Shown: piece by piece, positions 19,783-29,431 of the stretch
How the letters are laid out: the number at the start of each line of letters is the position of its first letter
Numbering within the stretch: position 1 is the first letter of the stretch
Assembly: GCF_001742145.1 (NCBI RefSeq)
Contig: NZ_CP015749.1
Location: 682,001-746,000, forward strand
Origin: Pectobacterium parmentieri
GTDB lineage: Bacteria > Pseudomonadota > Gammaproteobacteria > Enterobacterales > Enterobacteriaceae
Length of the DNA: 64,000 nt
Direction of reading: 5' to 3'
Position numbers and translations under genes: made by a program
The notes under the pieces: model-generated
Told to the model about the DNA's origin: nothing
Databases searched by the model: none
The model's input: the letters and a program-made list of their open reading frames with translations, nothing else

Positions 19783-19836
19783 AAATGTACTGCTATTATT
19801 ATTTCATTTCAACAAAATCTTCTACTATCAAGTAGA

Positions 19837-19911
19837 TGGCTGGGGTACCTGGATTCGAACCAGGGAATGCTGGTATCAAAAACCAGTGCCTTACCGCTTG
19901 GCGATACCCCA
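19837..19911 (-). tRNA. glnW: tRNA-Gln (anticodon UUG)
   Basis: 75 nt with encoded CCA. The anticodon loop TTTTGAT gives TTG between CTGGT and ACCAG. It is nearly identical to the next copy, differing in the anticodon stem (one A-T/T-A versus G-C pair). Symbol by position in the E. coli-like order metT-leuW-glnU-glnW-metU-glnV. Confidence 0.97.
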
Positions 19912-19946
19912 ACAGGACAACGAATTTTTTAGCATGTATTTCGAAA

Positions 19947-20021
19947 TGGCTGGGGTACCTGGATTCGAACCAGGGAATGCCGGTATCAAAAACCGGTGCC
20001 TTACCGCTTGGCGATACCCCA
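19947..20021 (-). tRNA. glnU: tRNA-Gln (anticodon UUG)
   Basis: 75 nt with encoded CCA. The anticodon loop TTTTGAT with stem CCGGT/ACCGG gives anticodon TTG. It is the third gene of the operon. The glutaminyl-tRNA synthetase gene lies 7.7 kb away at 27.7 kb. Confidence 0.97.
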
Positions 20022-20077
20022 ATCACTACAAAATACCAACAGGCTTCGAAAAACGATGCCAGACCGAAAAAGTGACA

Positions 20078-20162
20078 TGGTGCGGGAGGCGAGACTTGAA
20101 CTCGCACACCTTGCGGCGCCAGAACCTAAATCTGGTGCGTCTACCAATTTCGCCACTCCCGC
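20078..20162 (-). tRNA. leuW: tRNA-Leu (anticodon UAG)
   Basis: 85 nt class II tRNA with a long variable arm and encoded CCA. The acceptor stem starts GCGGGAG and the anticodon loop ATTTAGG gives TAG. It is the second gene of the operon, as leuW is in E. coli. Confidence 0.97.
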
Positions 20163-20170
20163 AAAAAAGA

Positions 20171-20247
20171 TGGTGGCTACGACGGGAATCGAACCTGTGA
20201 CCCCAGCATTATGAGTGCTGTGCTCTAACCAGCTGAGCTACGTAGCC
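20171..20247 (-). tRNA. metT: Elongator tRNA-Met (anticodon CAU)
   Basis: 77 nt with encoded CCA, fully paired acceptor stem GGCTACG/CGTAGCC and anticodon CAT. It is the first gene of the operon, directly downstream of the promoter at 20286-20314. Confidence 0.97.
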
Positions 20248-20285
20248 ATCTTTTTCGCGTCACCTTCATCGGCGTTGCGGGGCGC

Positions 20286-20314
20286 ATTATGCGTAGTTGG
20301 TCTAATTGCGTCAA
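20286..20314 (-). promoter_or_regulatory. Promoter of the tRNA operon with GC-rich discriminator
   Basis: On the minus strand TTGACG (20314-20309) and CATAAT (20291-20286) are separated by exactly 17 bases and followed by GCGCCCCGC. A strong sigma-70 promoter with a GC-rich discriminator is typical of stable-RNA operons under ppGpp/DksA control. The regulation is inferred. Confidence 0.8.
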
Positions 20315-20442
20315 CTAGTTTTTTCCCGAAAAGTGCCCTCAGGGTATCGTTTGTTTGGGTTATGAACAGTATGGTGAGAAAAGCGCCAAAAAGCACATAA
20401 TCCCAATCAATTAAGCGTACAAAAACGGGCCATTATACTCGC

Positions 20443-20515
20443 CATACTTCAAGCTGCATGTGCGTTGTTCAAAACGTTAACGTTTTGCCCTGCAACTCGA
20501 ATTATGTAGGGTATA
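20443..20515. repeat. ERIC-like intergenic repeat, short copy
   Basis: A 73-bp copy of the element at 13975-14134, lacking its middle about 90 bp. It has the same ends, TACTTCAAGCTGCA and TGCAACTCGAATTA, and the perfect 18-base palindrome CAAAACGTTAACGTTTTG at 20470-20487. The internal deletion junction falls at TGCG, which occurs at both break points of the long copy. It lies between the asnB stop and the tRNA operon promoter. Confidence 0.75.
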
Positions 20516-20545
20516 TGGCCCGTTAGCTGATGAAACTAAATCAAA

Positions 20546-22210
20546 TTATTTGTAGGCAGATTGGTGTACGCCAACCGCGCGGCCTGATGGGTCATCCAGT
20601 TTTTTGAAGGATTCATCCCACTCAATCGCTTTAGCCGACGAACAGGCAACTGACGGGCCACCCGGTACACATTCTGCTGCACTCGGAACTGGGAACAGCT
20701 CTTCGAAGATTTCACGGTACAGGTAGGCTTCTTTGGAGCCCGGCGTGTTGTACGGGAAGCGGAAGCGTGCAGTTTCCAACTGTTGATCGGTAACCTGGTT
20801 AGCTGCCACTTCTTTCAGCGTGTCGATCCAACTGTAACCCACGCCATCAGAGAACTGTTCTTTCTGACGCCATGCTACGCTGTGTGGCAGATAGGATTCA
20901 AAGCACTCACGCAGAATGTGTTTTTCCATCTTGCCGTTGCCGCACATTTTGTCGCGCGGGTTGATGCGCATGGCGACATCAAGGAAGTTTTTGTCCAGGA
21001 ATGGCACGCGAGCTTCTACGCCCCAGGCCGACATCGCTTTGTTAGCGCGAGCGCAGTCATACTGGTGCAGTGCCAGCAGCTTACGCACGGTTTCTTCATG
21101 CAGCTCTTTGGCGTTTGGCGCTTTGTGGAAATAGAGATAGCCGCCGAACACTTCGTCAGAACCTTCGCCTGATAGTACCATTTTGATACCCATCGCTTTG
21201 ATTTTACGCGACATTAGGTACATCGGCGTTGAGGCGCGAATCGTGGTGACGTCATAGGTTTCGATGTGATAAATCACGTCGCGAATCGCATCCAGCCCTT
21301 CCTGCACGGTGAAGTGAATTTCATGGTGCACAGTGCCTAAGTGGTTAGCGACTTCCTGCGCCGCTTTCAAATCTGGCGCACCTTCCAAACCGACGGCGAA
21401 AGAGTGTAACTGAGGCCACCAGGCTTCGCTGCGTTCACCATCTTCTACGCGGCGCGCGGCATACTTTTTGGTGATTGCGGAGATAACGGAAGAATCCAGG
21501 CCGCCAGAGAGCAGCACGCCGTATGGCACGTCAGACATCAGGTGGCTTTTCACCGCTTCTTCCAGCGCGTCGTGCAGTGCTTCTTTATCCGTTTCGTTGT
21601 CTTTTACTGCGTCGTAATCAAACCAGTCACGCTGGTAATATTCACGGATTTCCCCGTCTTTGCTCCACAGGTAGCTGCCTGCTGGGAATTCTTTGATAGT
21701 ACGGCAAACCGGTACCAGTGCTTTCATTTCAGACGCGACGTAGAGGTTACCGTGCTCATCGTAGCCCATATACAGTGGGATAATGCCGAGGTGGTCACGG
21801 CCAATCAGGTAGGCGTCTTTTTCGCTGTCATACAGCGCAAAAGCGAACATGCCGCGCAGCTCATCCAGGAATTCCGGGCCTTTTTCCTGATACAGCGCCA
21901 GGATGACTTCGCAGTCGGAGCCAGTCTGAAACGCGTAACGGTCACCGTATTGCTGACGCAATGTTTGATGGTTATAAATTTCACCGTTAACGGCCAGAAT
22001 GTGGGTGCGCTCGGCGTTGTAAAGCGGCTGTGCGCCCGTGTTGACGTCAACGATAGACAGACGTTCGTGAGCCAGAATCGCTTTATCGCTGGCATAAACG
22101 CCGGACCAGTCTGGCCCGCGGTGACGCATTAAACGAGATAACTCCAGCGCTTTCTTACGCAGTTCAACAGGATCGCTTTTCAGATCAAGCACACCAAAAA
22201 TAGAACACAT
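20546..22210 (-). CDS. asnB: Asparagine synthase B (glutamine-hydrolysing)
   Basis: Makes asparagine from aspartate, glutamine and ATP. The 554-residue product (E. coli 554) begins MCSIFGVLD, with Cys2 as the N-terminal nucleophile of the glutaminase domain, and has the PP-loop LLSGGLDSSVISA near residue 235 and the synthase-domain SGEGSDEVFGGY. It is upstream of the tRNA operon on the same strand. The 203 bp before it up to nagC carry only a weak GC-rich inverted repeat (GGCCGG/CCGGCC) after nagC that may terminate the nag transcript. Confidence 0.97.
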   Translation of the reverse strand: MCSIFGVLDLKSDPVELRKKALELSRLMRHRGPDWSGVYASDKAILAHERLSIVDVNTGAQPLYNAERTHILAVNGEIYNHQTLRQQYGDRYAFQTGSDCEVILALYQEKGPEFLDELRGMFAFALYDSEKDAYLIGRDHLGIIPLYMGYDEHGNLYVASEMKALVPVCRTIKEFPAGSYLWSKDGEIREYYQRDWFDYDAVKDNETDKEALHDALEEAVKSHLMSDVPYGVLLSGGLDSSVISAITKKYAARRVEDGERSEAWWPQLHSFAVGLEGAPDLKAAQEVANHLGTVHHEIHFTVQEGLDAIRDVIYHIETYDVTTIRASTPMYLMSRKIKAMGIKMVLSGEGSDEVFGGYLYFHKAPNAKELHEETVRKLLALHQYDCARANKAMSAWGVEARVPFLDKNFLDVAMRINPRDKMCGNGKMEKHILRECFESYLPHSVAWRQKEQFSDGVGYSWIDTLKEVAANQVTDQQLETARFRFPYNTPGSKEAYLYREIFEELFPVPSAAECVPGGPSVACSSAKAIEWDESFKKLDDPSGRAVGVHQSAYK

Positions 22211-22413
22211 ACATGACTCCCAGTAATTACGAATTCGACCTCAGTGCTATTGATTTAGCATCAAAGTGCTATAGGAATTCAATATTATTTAATGAAAAAA
22301 GCCATTGGGGTGGTGTTTCGATAATTATTTGGCGCATTTGGTATTGATCCGTCAAATTAATGAAGAGGAAAGGCCGGGTTTTTAGTGATTACATAATCCG
22401 GCCAGAAAGGGAA

Positions 22414-23637
22414 TCAGGCGTTTTCGAGCAATTGCTGTAGCAGAACACCGTTTAGCATCGCACGTTTGACCAAGGCGAAGGCGCTGATAGCGGAAAGATG
22501 GTTAAGGCTTGAGATCTCAATCGGCAGATTATGACGGAATTCCTTCAGCACCTGAGAATTGATACAGCGCTGGATGGCAGGAAGTAGTGTTTTTTCTGCT
22601 GCGGTGATTTCACCAGCAATCACGACTTTCTGAGGGTTGAACAGGTTGATCGCGATGGAAAGCGCTTTACCGAGATTAAGCCCGGCCTGTTCGATGACCT
22701 CACGGGCGAGCGCATCGCCTCGATTCGCCGCTTTGCAAATCGCAGAAATCGTTGCGTTATCTGCAGAAAGTTTGCTGGGGTAACCTTGGCGCAGCAGATG
22801 CTGTACACGTTGTTCAATCGCACTGTTGGCGACGACGGTTTCCAGACAGCCGAAATTACCACAGTGGCAGCGATCGCCGAGCGGATCGATCTGAATATGA
22901 CCGATCTCACCCACGTTGCCGTTGCTGCCAAGAAAAATTTGCCCGTTGACGAGAATCCCTGCGCCTGTACCCCGGTGGACACGTACCAGAATAGAATCTA
23001 GCGAGTCGTGGGTTGCGCCAAAGTAGTGTTCTGCCAACGCCAGACTGCGGATGTCGTGACCGACAAAGCTGGTGACGTTGAAGTGGCGTTGCAGGTTTTC
23101 GACCAGTTGCCAGTTATCCACGCTGATGTGCGGCATATAGCGGACAATACCCGCAACGGGATCAACCAACCCCGGCAGCACCACAGAGATCGCAATAAGC
23201 TCGCGAATGCGGCGCTGGTGGTTGGTGATAAAACTATTGAGCGCTTGAAAAAGCGCGGTTTCCAATGTCTCCTGCGTGTTTTCTTGTAGTTCGTAGTGCG
23301 CTTCTTCCAGTGCTTTTCCCTGTAAATCGTACAGCGCAATGGTGGCGTCATAACGACCGAGACGAACGGCTATGCTATGGAAAGGGCGATTTTCGGTGAT
23401 AATCGAAATGGCGCGTCTGCCACCGGTGGAAGCCTGCTGATCGACTTCTTTGATGAGCCCGCGCTCCAGAAGTTGGCGGGTGATTTTGGTGACGCTGGCG
23501 GGAGCAAGTTGGCTCTGCTCTGCTATCTGAATCCGTGAGATCGGGCCTTGCTGATCAATCAGGCGGTAAACCACCGCGCTGTTTAATTGCTTAACCAGAT
23601 CGACATTCCCTATCTGCGCCTGTCCGCCTGTGGTCAT
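22414..23637 (-). CDS. nagC: N-acetylglucosamine repressor NagC (ROK family)
   Basis: Transcriptional repressor of nag genes, relieved by GlcNAc-6-phosphate. The 407-residue product (E. coli 406) has an N-terminal winged helix-turn-helix (SRIQIAEQSQLAPASVTKITRQL), the ROK fold with VRVHRGTGAGI and GNVGEIGHI, and the zinc motif CHCGNFGCLE. The open frame extends 50 codons further upstream into nagA, but the ATG at 23637 gives the start MTTGGQAQIGNVDLVKQL known for NagC. It is the last gene of nagBAC. Confidence 0.95.
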   Translation of the reverse strand: MTTGGQAQIGNVDLVKQLNSAVVYRLIDQQGPISRIQIAEQSQLAPASVTKITRQLLERGLIKEVDQQASTGGRRAISIITENRPFHSIAVRLGRYDATIALYDLQGKALEEAHYELQENTQETLETALFQALNSFITNHQRRIRELIAISVVLPGLVDPVAGIVRYMPHISVDNWQLVENLQRHFNVTSFVGHDIRSLALAEHYFGATHDSLDSILVRVHRGTGAGILVNGQIFLGSNGNVGEIGHIQIDPLGDRCHCGNFGCLETVVANSAIEQRVQHLLRQGYPSKLSADNATISAICKAANRGDALAREVIEQAGLNLGKALSIAINLFNPQKVVIAGEITAAEKTLLPAIQRCINSQVLKEFRHNLPIEISSLNHLSAISAFALVKRAMLNGVLLQQLLENA

Positions 23638-23728
23638 TAAGAAGTACTCGCTTAGGTTTAACTCAACGTTGGGGAACCTTATTTGGTTTCCCCAACGTAT
23701 TTCTGCGTTACCCCAAGACGCTTTCGCT

Positions 23729-24874
23729 TTACCCCCAAACTGGGTTGCCGTTAACAAATGTCTTGAGAATGTGATAATCACGGTCAAAGGCGGTCAGGTT
23801 CGCTACTTTACCGCTTTCAATGCTGCCTAACTGTTTGTCGACACCGATGGCACGAGCGGGATAGAGCGTCGCCATCCGAATGGCTTCATCCAATGCGATA
23901 CCGACGTGTTCGACGCTATTACGCACGGCGTCAATCATAGTCAGTGCCGAACCGCTCAGGGTGCCGTTTTCATCAACACAAATGCCATCACGGTAGTATA
24001 TGGTTTTACCAGCAAAAATGAACTGGTCAATATCCGCGCCCGCCGGTGCGGTGGCGTCGGTAACCAACACCAACTTGTCGCCCTTGATGCGTTTACTGTT
24101 GCGAATGTTGGCCCAGTCTACGTGTCGTCCATCCGCGATAATGCCGCAATAGACTTCAGGGGCATCGTAAATCGCACCAACGAGCCCAGGCTCACGACCA
24201 GTCAGATACGGCATGGCGTTGAACAGGTGAGTGGCGAAACGAATTCCGGCGGCAAAACCCTGCTTAGCCTGTTCCCAGGTCGCGTTAGAATGCCCAGCAG
24301 AGACGACGATACCCGCCGCCGTCAACTGGCGGATGAACGACGGCTCGACTTCTTCCGGTGCCAGTGTGATTTTCGTAATTGCATCCGCGTTGGCGCACAG
24401 AAAGTCGACGAGTTCTTGCGTTGGCTTGCGGATAAAAGCAGGGTCATGTGTGCCTTTTTTTATTACGTTCAGCCATGGGCCTTCGAGATGCAGTCCAAGC
24501 GCCAGATGCTTATTCTGCGCCAGCCAGTCTCTCATTACGTTGACGCTGTGCTTCATGAACGCGTCGCTGGACGTAATTAGCGTAGGTAAAAAGCTGGTGC
24601 AGCCTGATCGCTGGTTTGCCTGCTGCATGATTTCCAACGTTTTGACGGAGATCGTCTCCAGCGAATCGTTGAATTGCACACCTCCACAACCGTTCAACTG
24701 GAGATCAATAAACCCGGGGGCGAGGAACGCACCGCCCAGGTCGTGCTGTTCAATGCCAGAAGGGAGAGCGGCAAGTGGGCAGATCCGTTCGATCAGCCCA
24801 TCGGCAATCACAACGGCGTGATTATCCAAAATCTGATGGCCGGTGAAAATCCGGCTATGGGTTAACGCGTACAT
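23729..24874 (-). CDS. nagA: N-acetylglucosamine-6-phosphate deacetylase
   Basis: Deacetylates GlcNAc-6-phosphate to glucosamine-6-phosphate. The 381-residue product belongs to the amidohydrolase superfamily, with metal-ligand motifs [22 protein letters not shown] and the catalytic Asp in VTDATAPAG. Three in-frame start codons sit side by side (TTG, ATG, ATG). I chose the ATG at 24874 because GGGAG is six bases upstream and the protein then begins MYALT as in E. coli. It is the middle gene of nagBAC, 19 bases after nagB. Confidence 0.96.
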   Translation of the reverse strand: MYALTHSRIFTGHQILDNHAVVIADGLIERICPLAALPSGIEQHDLGGAFLAPGFIDLQLNGCGGVQFNDSLETISVKTLEIMQQANQRSGCTSFLPTLITSSDAFMKHSVNVMRDWLAQNKHLALGLHLEGPWLNVIKKGTHDPAFIRKPTQELVDFLCANADAITKITLAPEEVEPSFIRQLTAAGIVVSAGHSNATWEQAKQGFAAGIRFATHLFNAMPYLTGREPGLVGAIYDAPEVYCGIIADGRHVDWANIRNSKRIKGDKLVLVTDATAPAGADIDQFIFAGKTIYYRDGICVDENGTLSGSALTMIDAVRNSVEHVGIALDEAIRMATLYPARAIGVDKQLGSIESGKVANLTAFDRDYHILKTFVNGNPVWG

Positions 24875-24893
24875 CATCAACTCCCGCGATCGG

Positions 24894-25694
24894 TTAGAGA
24901 TTTTTCATACTTTCCGTTTCTAACTCACGGAAATATTTAACGGTTTTTACCTTTAGCTCCATCGTTGAAGGCTCATCACAAACCATGATGGCTTTAGCAT
25001 GGAGTTGCAGACAACTGATGGTCCACATGTGGTTGACGTTGCCTTCTACCGCAGCCTGTAGCGCTTGCGCTTTGTTGCGTCCGGTCACCAGAATCATCAC
25101 TTCTTCGGCATCCAGCAATGTACCAACGCCAACGGTCAGGGCAAATTTGGGCACCAAACTGACGTTCCCGCCGAAGAAACGGGAATTCGCAATACGGGTT
25201 TCTTCCGTCAACGTTTTGATGCGGGTGCGGGAAGCCAGAGAGGAAGCGGGTTCATTGAAGGCGATGTGCCCATCATTACCCACGCCGCCCATGAAAAGAT
25301 GAATTTTCCCGTAGGATTTTATTTTTTCTTCATAGCGGCGACATTCTGCTGTGGTGTCTTCTGCGTTGCCGTTCAACAGGTTAATGTTTTCACGCGGAAT
25401 ATCAACGTGATTGAAGAAATTTTGATGCATAAAGGTATGATAGCTTTCCGGGTGATCGGTTGGCAGGCCGACGTATTCATCCATATTGAAAGTCACAACG
25501 TATTTGAAGCTCACCAGACCGGCTTTGTGCATGGCGACCAGCGATTTATAGGCTTCCTGTGGTGAGCTACCTGTCGGTAAGCCAAGAATAAAAGGGCGCT
25601 CCGCGCTGGGTTTGAAAGCGTTAATTTTCTCAACGATGTAGTGGGCGGCCCATTTTCCGACGTCTGCGGCGGTAGTTAAAGGGATGAGTCTCAT
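24894..25694 (-). CDS. nagB: Glucosamine-6-phosphate deaminase
   Basis: Converts glucosamine-6-phosphate to fructose-6-phosphate and ammonia, allosterically activated by GlcNAc-6-phosphate. The 266-residue product (E. coli 266) has FNMDEYVGL with the catalytic Asp, [17 protein letters not shown], and ARVxxLT-type [11 protein letters not shown]. It is the first gene of nagBAC, divergent from nagE, sharing the regulatory gap 25695-26053. Confidence 0.97.
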   Translation of the reverse strand: MRLIPLTTAADVGKWAAHYIVEKINAFKPSAERPFILGLPTGSSPQEAYKSLVAMHKAGLVSFKYVVTFNMDEYVGLPTDHPESYHTFMHQNFFNHVDIPRENINLLNGNAEDTTAECRRYEEKIKSYGKIHLFMGGVGNDGHIAFNEPASSLASRTRIKTLTEETRIANSRFFGGNVSLVPKFALTVGVGTLLDAEEVMILVTGRNKAQALQAAVEGNVNHMWTISCLQLHAKAIMVCDEPSTMELKVKTVKYFRELETESMKNL

Positions 25695-25853
25695 CGGCGC
25701 TCTCCTGATTTCTAGTGGGATTAAATTCGTTATCGCGTAAGTCGCGCCAGTGACGCGCGTTGTCTATGCATTAAAATTAGTCTACTCCGTTTTTTTTAAT
25801 CTTGAAATAAGTTGGGGTTTTATTCAGATATAAAGTTTTCGTATGCAGTTTTT

Positions 25854-25870
25854 TGGTGATTTTTATCACA
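25854..25870. promoter_or_regulatory. CRP-like site in the nagB-nagE divergent region
   Basis: GGTGA and TCACA flank six bases (TTTTTA) at 25855-25870, one mismatch from the CRP dyad. In E. coli this divergent region is activated by CRP and repressed by looping between NagC sites. An AAATAA/TTATT inverted repeat at about 25805-25823 could be a NagC operator, but I cannot assign it firmly. Catabolite control is inferred. Confidence 0.6.
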
Positions 25871-25948
25871 TAATTATGGGGTTTAATTTGTGTAGCGAAT
25901 TATTTTTCTTACACTGTCCCTAAGAACCACCGCGGGTCATGGTTTTTC

Positions 25949-25996
25949 GACAATGAAACTGTTCGACAGTGAAATTTTTGGCAGTGAAATTTATTG
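25949..25996. repeat. Three degenerate 16-bp tandem repeats upstream of nagE
   Basis: Three consecutive units, GACAATGAAACTGTTC (25949-25964), GACAGTGAAATTTTTG (25965-25980) and GCAGTGAAATTTATTG (25981-25996), share the core CAGTGAAA-TTT at a strict 16-bp period, with a partial fourth start (GCAGG) after them. They lie about 60-100 bp before the nagE start. The role is unknown. Confidence 0.75.
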
Positions 25997-26053
25997 GCAG
26001 GTTTGTTTGCCCCACAACATTTCATTTACCTCACAAAGGTAAGAGAGGGAAAA

Positions 26054-27550
26054 GTGAGTATTCTGAGCTATTTACAAAAAGTCGGCCGGGCATTGATGGT
26101 GCCTGTCGCGACGCTGCCTGCTGCCGCTATCCTGATGGGGATAGGTTATTGGATTGATCCGGTTGGCTGGGGAAGTGAAAACGCGTTGGCGGCGCTTCTC
26201 ATTAAATCGGGTGAGGCGATCATTGGACATATGGCGGTGCTGTTTGCGGTCGGTGTCGCTTACGGCATGTCGAAAGATAAGGATGGTGCGGCCGCCTTGA
26301 CCGGTTTTGTTGGTTATCTGGTGCTGACTACACTGTGTTCACCCGCCGTGGTCGCTATGATTCAACGAATTCCCGTTGAACTGGTGCCGGCTGCGTTTGG
26401 TAAGATTGAAAACCAGTTCATCGGGATTATCGTCGGTGTGATGTCCGCCGAACTGTATAACCGTTTCAGCCAGGTTGAATTGCCTAAAGCGCTCTCTTTC
26501 TTCAGTGGGCGGCGTTTGGTACCGATTCTGGTTTCTTTCCTGATGATTCTGGTGGCGTTCATTTTAATGTACGTCTGGCCAGTCATTTACAATGCGCTGG
26601 TGTCGTTTGGTGAACATATTCAACAGTTAGGGTCGGCTGGTGCTGGGGTTTATGCTTTCTTTAACCGCTTACTGATCCCTGTTGGATTACACCATGCGCT
26701 GAATTCTGTGTTCTGGTTTGATGTCGCAGGTATCAACGATATTCCTAACTTCCTGGCAGGCCAACAGTCTATCGATTCTGGTAAAGCCATCGTTGGGATC
26801 ACTGGGCGTTATCAGGCGGGCTTCTTCCCGATTATGATGTTCGGCCTGCCGGGCGCTGCGCTAGCGATTTACCACTGCGCGCGCCCAGAGAACAAAAGCA
26901 AAGTGGCCGGGATTATGTTGGCGGCGGCATTTGCTTCATTCTTTACCGGGATCACCGAGCCGCTGGAATTTTCGTTTATGTTTGTCGCGCCAGTGCTGTA
27001 TTTCCTGCATGCGTTACTGACAGGTTTTTCCGTCTTTATTGCAGCCAGTATGCAGTGGATCGCCGGTTTTGGTTTCAGTGCCGGTCTGGTGGATATGGTG
27101 CTGTCTTCACGTAATCCGCTGGCAACCCAGTGGTACATGTTGATAGCGCAGGGGCTGGTATTCTTCGTCATTTACTACGTGGTGTTCCGCTTTACCATCA
27201 CTCGCTTCAATCTGTTAACGCCGGGACGTGAGCTGGCGGTAAGCGGTAGTGAGGCAGATGGCTATGACGTGATTAAAGCGTCTGTGGGCAAGAAGTCAAA
27301 CGATACGGCGGCGTTGGCACAGGGATATTTACAGGCACTTGGCGGTAAAGCCAACCTGGTTGGCATCGATGCCTGTATCACACGTTTGCGTTTGAACGTG
27401 GTTGATTCCTCTCTGGTTGATGATGCACAGGCGAAACGTCTTGGCGCTGCGGGTGTTATTCGCCTGAATAAACAAAGCGTACAGATTGTTGTGGGCACGC
27501 AGGCTGAGTCGATCGCAACGGCGCTGAAAGCGGAGTATGACAAGGCGTAA
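26054..27550 (+). CDS. nagE: PTS N-acetylglucosamine transporter, IICB form without IIA
   Basis: Imports and phosphorylates N-acetylglucosamine. The 498-residue product has the membrane IIC domain (about residues 1-370, with GRALMVPVATLPAAAILMG, HHALNSVFWF and GITEPLEFSFMF) and a C-terminal IIB domain with the phospho-cysteine at about residue 441 in GIDACITRLRL. The E. coli NagE of 648 residues continues into a IIA domain, which is missing here: the frame stops about 58 residues after that cysteine and a terminator follows. The phosphate would then have to come from a separate IIA, probably Crr, as for PtsG. The start is a GTG at 26054 after GAGGG. A longer frame upstream starts in the repeat region and is less likely. 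Confidence 0.93.
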   Translation: MSILSYLQKVGRALMVPVATLPAAAILMGIGYWIDPVGWGSENALAALLIKSGEAIIGHMAVLFAVGVAYGMSKDKDGAAALTGFVGYLVLTTLCSPAVVAMIQRIPVELVPAAFGKIENQFIGIIVGVMSAELYNRFSQVELPKALSFFSGRRLVPILVSFLMILVAFILMYVWPVIYNALVSFGEHIQQLGSAGAGVYAFFNRLLIPVGLHHALNSVFWFDVAGINDIPNFLAGQQSIDSGKAIVGITGRYQAGFFPIMMFGLPGAALAIYHCARPENKSKVAGIMLAAAFASFFTGITEPLEFSFMFVAPVLYFLHALLTGFSVFIAASMQWIAGFGFSAGLVDMVLSSRNPLATQWYMLIAQGLVFFVIYYVVFRFTITRFNLLTPGRELAVSGSEADGYDVIKASVGKKSNDTAALAQGYLQALGGKANLVGIDACITRLRLNVVDSSLVDDAQAKRLGAAGVIRLNKQSVQIVVGTQAESIATALKAEYDKA

Positions 27551-27598
27551 TATAATGACGATGCTTGTGTAACGCCGTGTTATATCGATGAAACTGAG

Positions 27599-27629
27599 GG
27601 GGTGAGATAGCAATCTCGCCCCTTTTTTT
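27599..27629 (+). terminator. Rho-independent terminator after nagE
   Basis: GGGGTGAGAT and ATCTCGCCCC form a 10-bp stem (one G-T pair) around AGCA, followed by seven T residues. It lies 48 bases after the nagE stop and isolates nagE from glnS. Confidence 0.9.
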
Positions 27630-27715
27630 CGTTATGAATAATTAACGGTTGTTTCCCAGCGTAGCTTGTTGGATCATTGTCGGTTATACGTCGTTTTAGC
27701 ATTGAGGAATGAAGA

Positions 27716-29374
27716 ATGAGTGAGGCTGAAGCCCGCCCGACTAACTTTATCCGTCAGATTATTGATGAAGATCTGGCGTCTGGTAAGCATGACCGTATTC
27801 AGACACGTTTTCCGCCAGAGCCGAATGGTTATCTGCATATTGGGCATGCCAAATCTATTTGCCTGAATTTTGGTATCGCGCGTGACTATCAAGGGCAATG
27901 CAACCTGCGTTTTGACGACACCAATCCGGTAAAAGAAGATATCGAATACGTTGAGTCGATCAAACGTGACGTCGAGTGGCTGGGTTTTTCATGGAGCGGT
28001 AACGTTCGTTATTCTTCTGATTATTTTGATCAACTGCACGCTTATGCGGTTGAGCTGATCGGTAAAGGGCTGGCTTACGTTGATGAGCTGACCGCCGATC
28101 AGATTCGCGAATACCGTGGTACGTTGACGGCACCGGGCAAAAACAGCCCTTATCGTGACCGTACCGTGCAGGAAAACCTGGCGCTATTTGAAAAAATGCG
28201 TAACGGCGGGTTTGCTGAAGGTACTGCTTGTCTGCGTGCAAAAATCGATATGGCATCATCCTTTATCGTGATGCGCGATCCGGTGCTGTATCGCATTAAG
28301 TTCTCCGATCACCACCAGACGGGCAATAAGTGGTGCATCTACCCGATGTATGACTTCACCCACTGCATTTCCGATGCGCTGGAAGGGATCACGCATTCTC
28401 TATGTACGTTGGAATTCCAGGATAATCGTCGTCTGTACGACTGGGTGCTGGATAACATCACGATTCCTTGCCATCCACGCCAGTACGAATTCTCCCGCCT
28501 CAATCTCGAATACGCGATTATGTCCAAGCGTAAGCTGAACCAACTGGTTGTGGAAAATGTGGTTGAAGGATGGGATGACCCGCGTATGCCGACTATCTCA
28601 GGCCTGCGTCGTCGTGGCTATAGTGCGGCTTCCGTCCGTGAATTTTGTGTGCGCATCGGCGTAACGAAGCAGGACAATAACGTGGAAATGGCCGCGCTTG
28701 AATCCTGCATCCGTGACGATCTGAATGAGAATGCTCCGCGTGCGATGGCAGTGTTAGATCCAGTCAAAGTCGTGATCGAGAACCTGCCCGCTGAGCACGA
28801 AGAGTTTGTTGCGATGCCGAACCATCCTAATAAGCCGGAAATGGGCTCGCGTCAGGTGGCATTCAGCCGTGAAGTTTACATCGATCGCGCTGACTTCCGT
28901 GAAGAAGCTAACAAACAGTACAAACGTCTGGTGTTGGGTAAAGAAGTTCGTTTGCGTAATGCCTATGTGATCAAAGCTGATCGCATTGAAAAAGACGAGC
29001 AGGGCACCATCTCCACGATCTATTGTAGTTATGATGCGGAAACGCTGAGCAAAGATCCGGCTGACGGCCGTAAAGTGAAGGGGGTTATCCACTGGGTCTC
29101 CGCGGCGCATGGCGTGCCAGCAGAATTCCGTTTGTACGATCGTTTATTCAGTGTGGCAAATCCTGGCGCGGCGGATGACTTCCTGTCGACGATTAACCCA
29201 GACTCACTGAAAGTTACGCGAGGCTTTGTCGAAGCGAGTTTGGCGCAGGCGGAAATAGAGAAAGCGTATCAGTTTGAGCGCGAAGGCTATTTCTGTGCCG
29301 ATCGCGTTTACTCCAGTACAGACCATCTGGTGTTTAACCGAACGGTCGGGCTGCGCGATACCTGGGTAGGTTAA
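27716..29374 (+). CDS. glnS: Glutaminyl-tRNA synthetase
   Basis: Class I synthetase charging tRNA-Gln. The 552-residue product (E. coli 554) starts [20 protein letters not shown] and has the HIGH motif in [10 protein letters not shown], the MSK motif in MSKRKLNQL near residue 268, and the class Ic anticodon-binding beta-barrels. Upstream and downstream terminators make it monocistronic. Three glutamine tRNA genes are near 19.6-20.0 kb. Confidence 0.98.
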   Translation: MSEAEARPTNFIRQIIDEDLASGKHDRIQTRFPPEPNGYLHIGHAKSICLNFGIARDYQGQCNLRFDDTNPVKEDIEYVESIKRDVEWLGFSWSGNVRYSSDYFDQLHAYAVELIGKGLAYVDELTADQIREYRGTLTAPGKNSPYRDRTVQENLALFEKMRNGGFAEGTACLRAKIDMASSFIVMRDPVLYRIKFSDHHQTGNKWCIYPMYDFTHCISDALEGITHSLCTLEFQDNRRLYDWVLDNITIPCHPRQYEFSRLNLEYAIMSKRKLNQLVVENVVEGWDDPRMPTISGLRRRGYSAASVREFCVRIGVTKQDNNVEMAALESCIRDDLNENAPRAMAVLDPVKVVIENLPAEHEEFVAMPNHPNKPEMGSRQVAFSREVYIDRADFREEANKQYKRLVLGKEVRLRNAYVIKADRIEKDEQGTISTIYCSYDAETLSKDPADGRKVKGVIHWVSAAHGVPAEFRLYDRLFSVANPGAADDFLSTINPDSLKVTRGFVEASLAQAEIEKAYQFEREGYFCADRVYSSTDHLVFNRTVGLRDTWVG

Positions 29375-29387
29375 GGGCATGAGTTAG

Positions 29388-29420
29388 AAAATAAAACCGC
29401 CTCGGCGGTTTTATTTTTTT
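29388..29420. terminator. Bidirectional terminator between glnS and fur
   Basis: AAATAAAACCGC and GCGGTTTTATTT form a 12-bp stem around CTCG, with a T run on the plus strand and the A-rich side giving T residues on the minus strand. It lies between the convergent glnS (plus) and fur (minus) genes, 13 and 11 bases from their stops. Confidence 0.88.
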
Positions 29421-29431
29421 ATGTGGTCGAT

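Noticed and set aside
25949..25996. The 16-bp repeats as a CRISPR-like array
   Set aside because: The units are directly adjacent with no spacers and there are no cas genes in the window.
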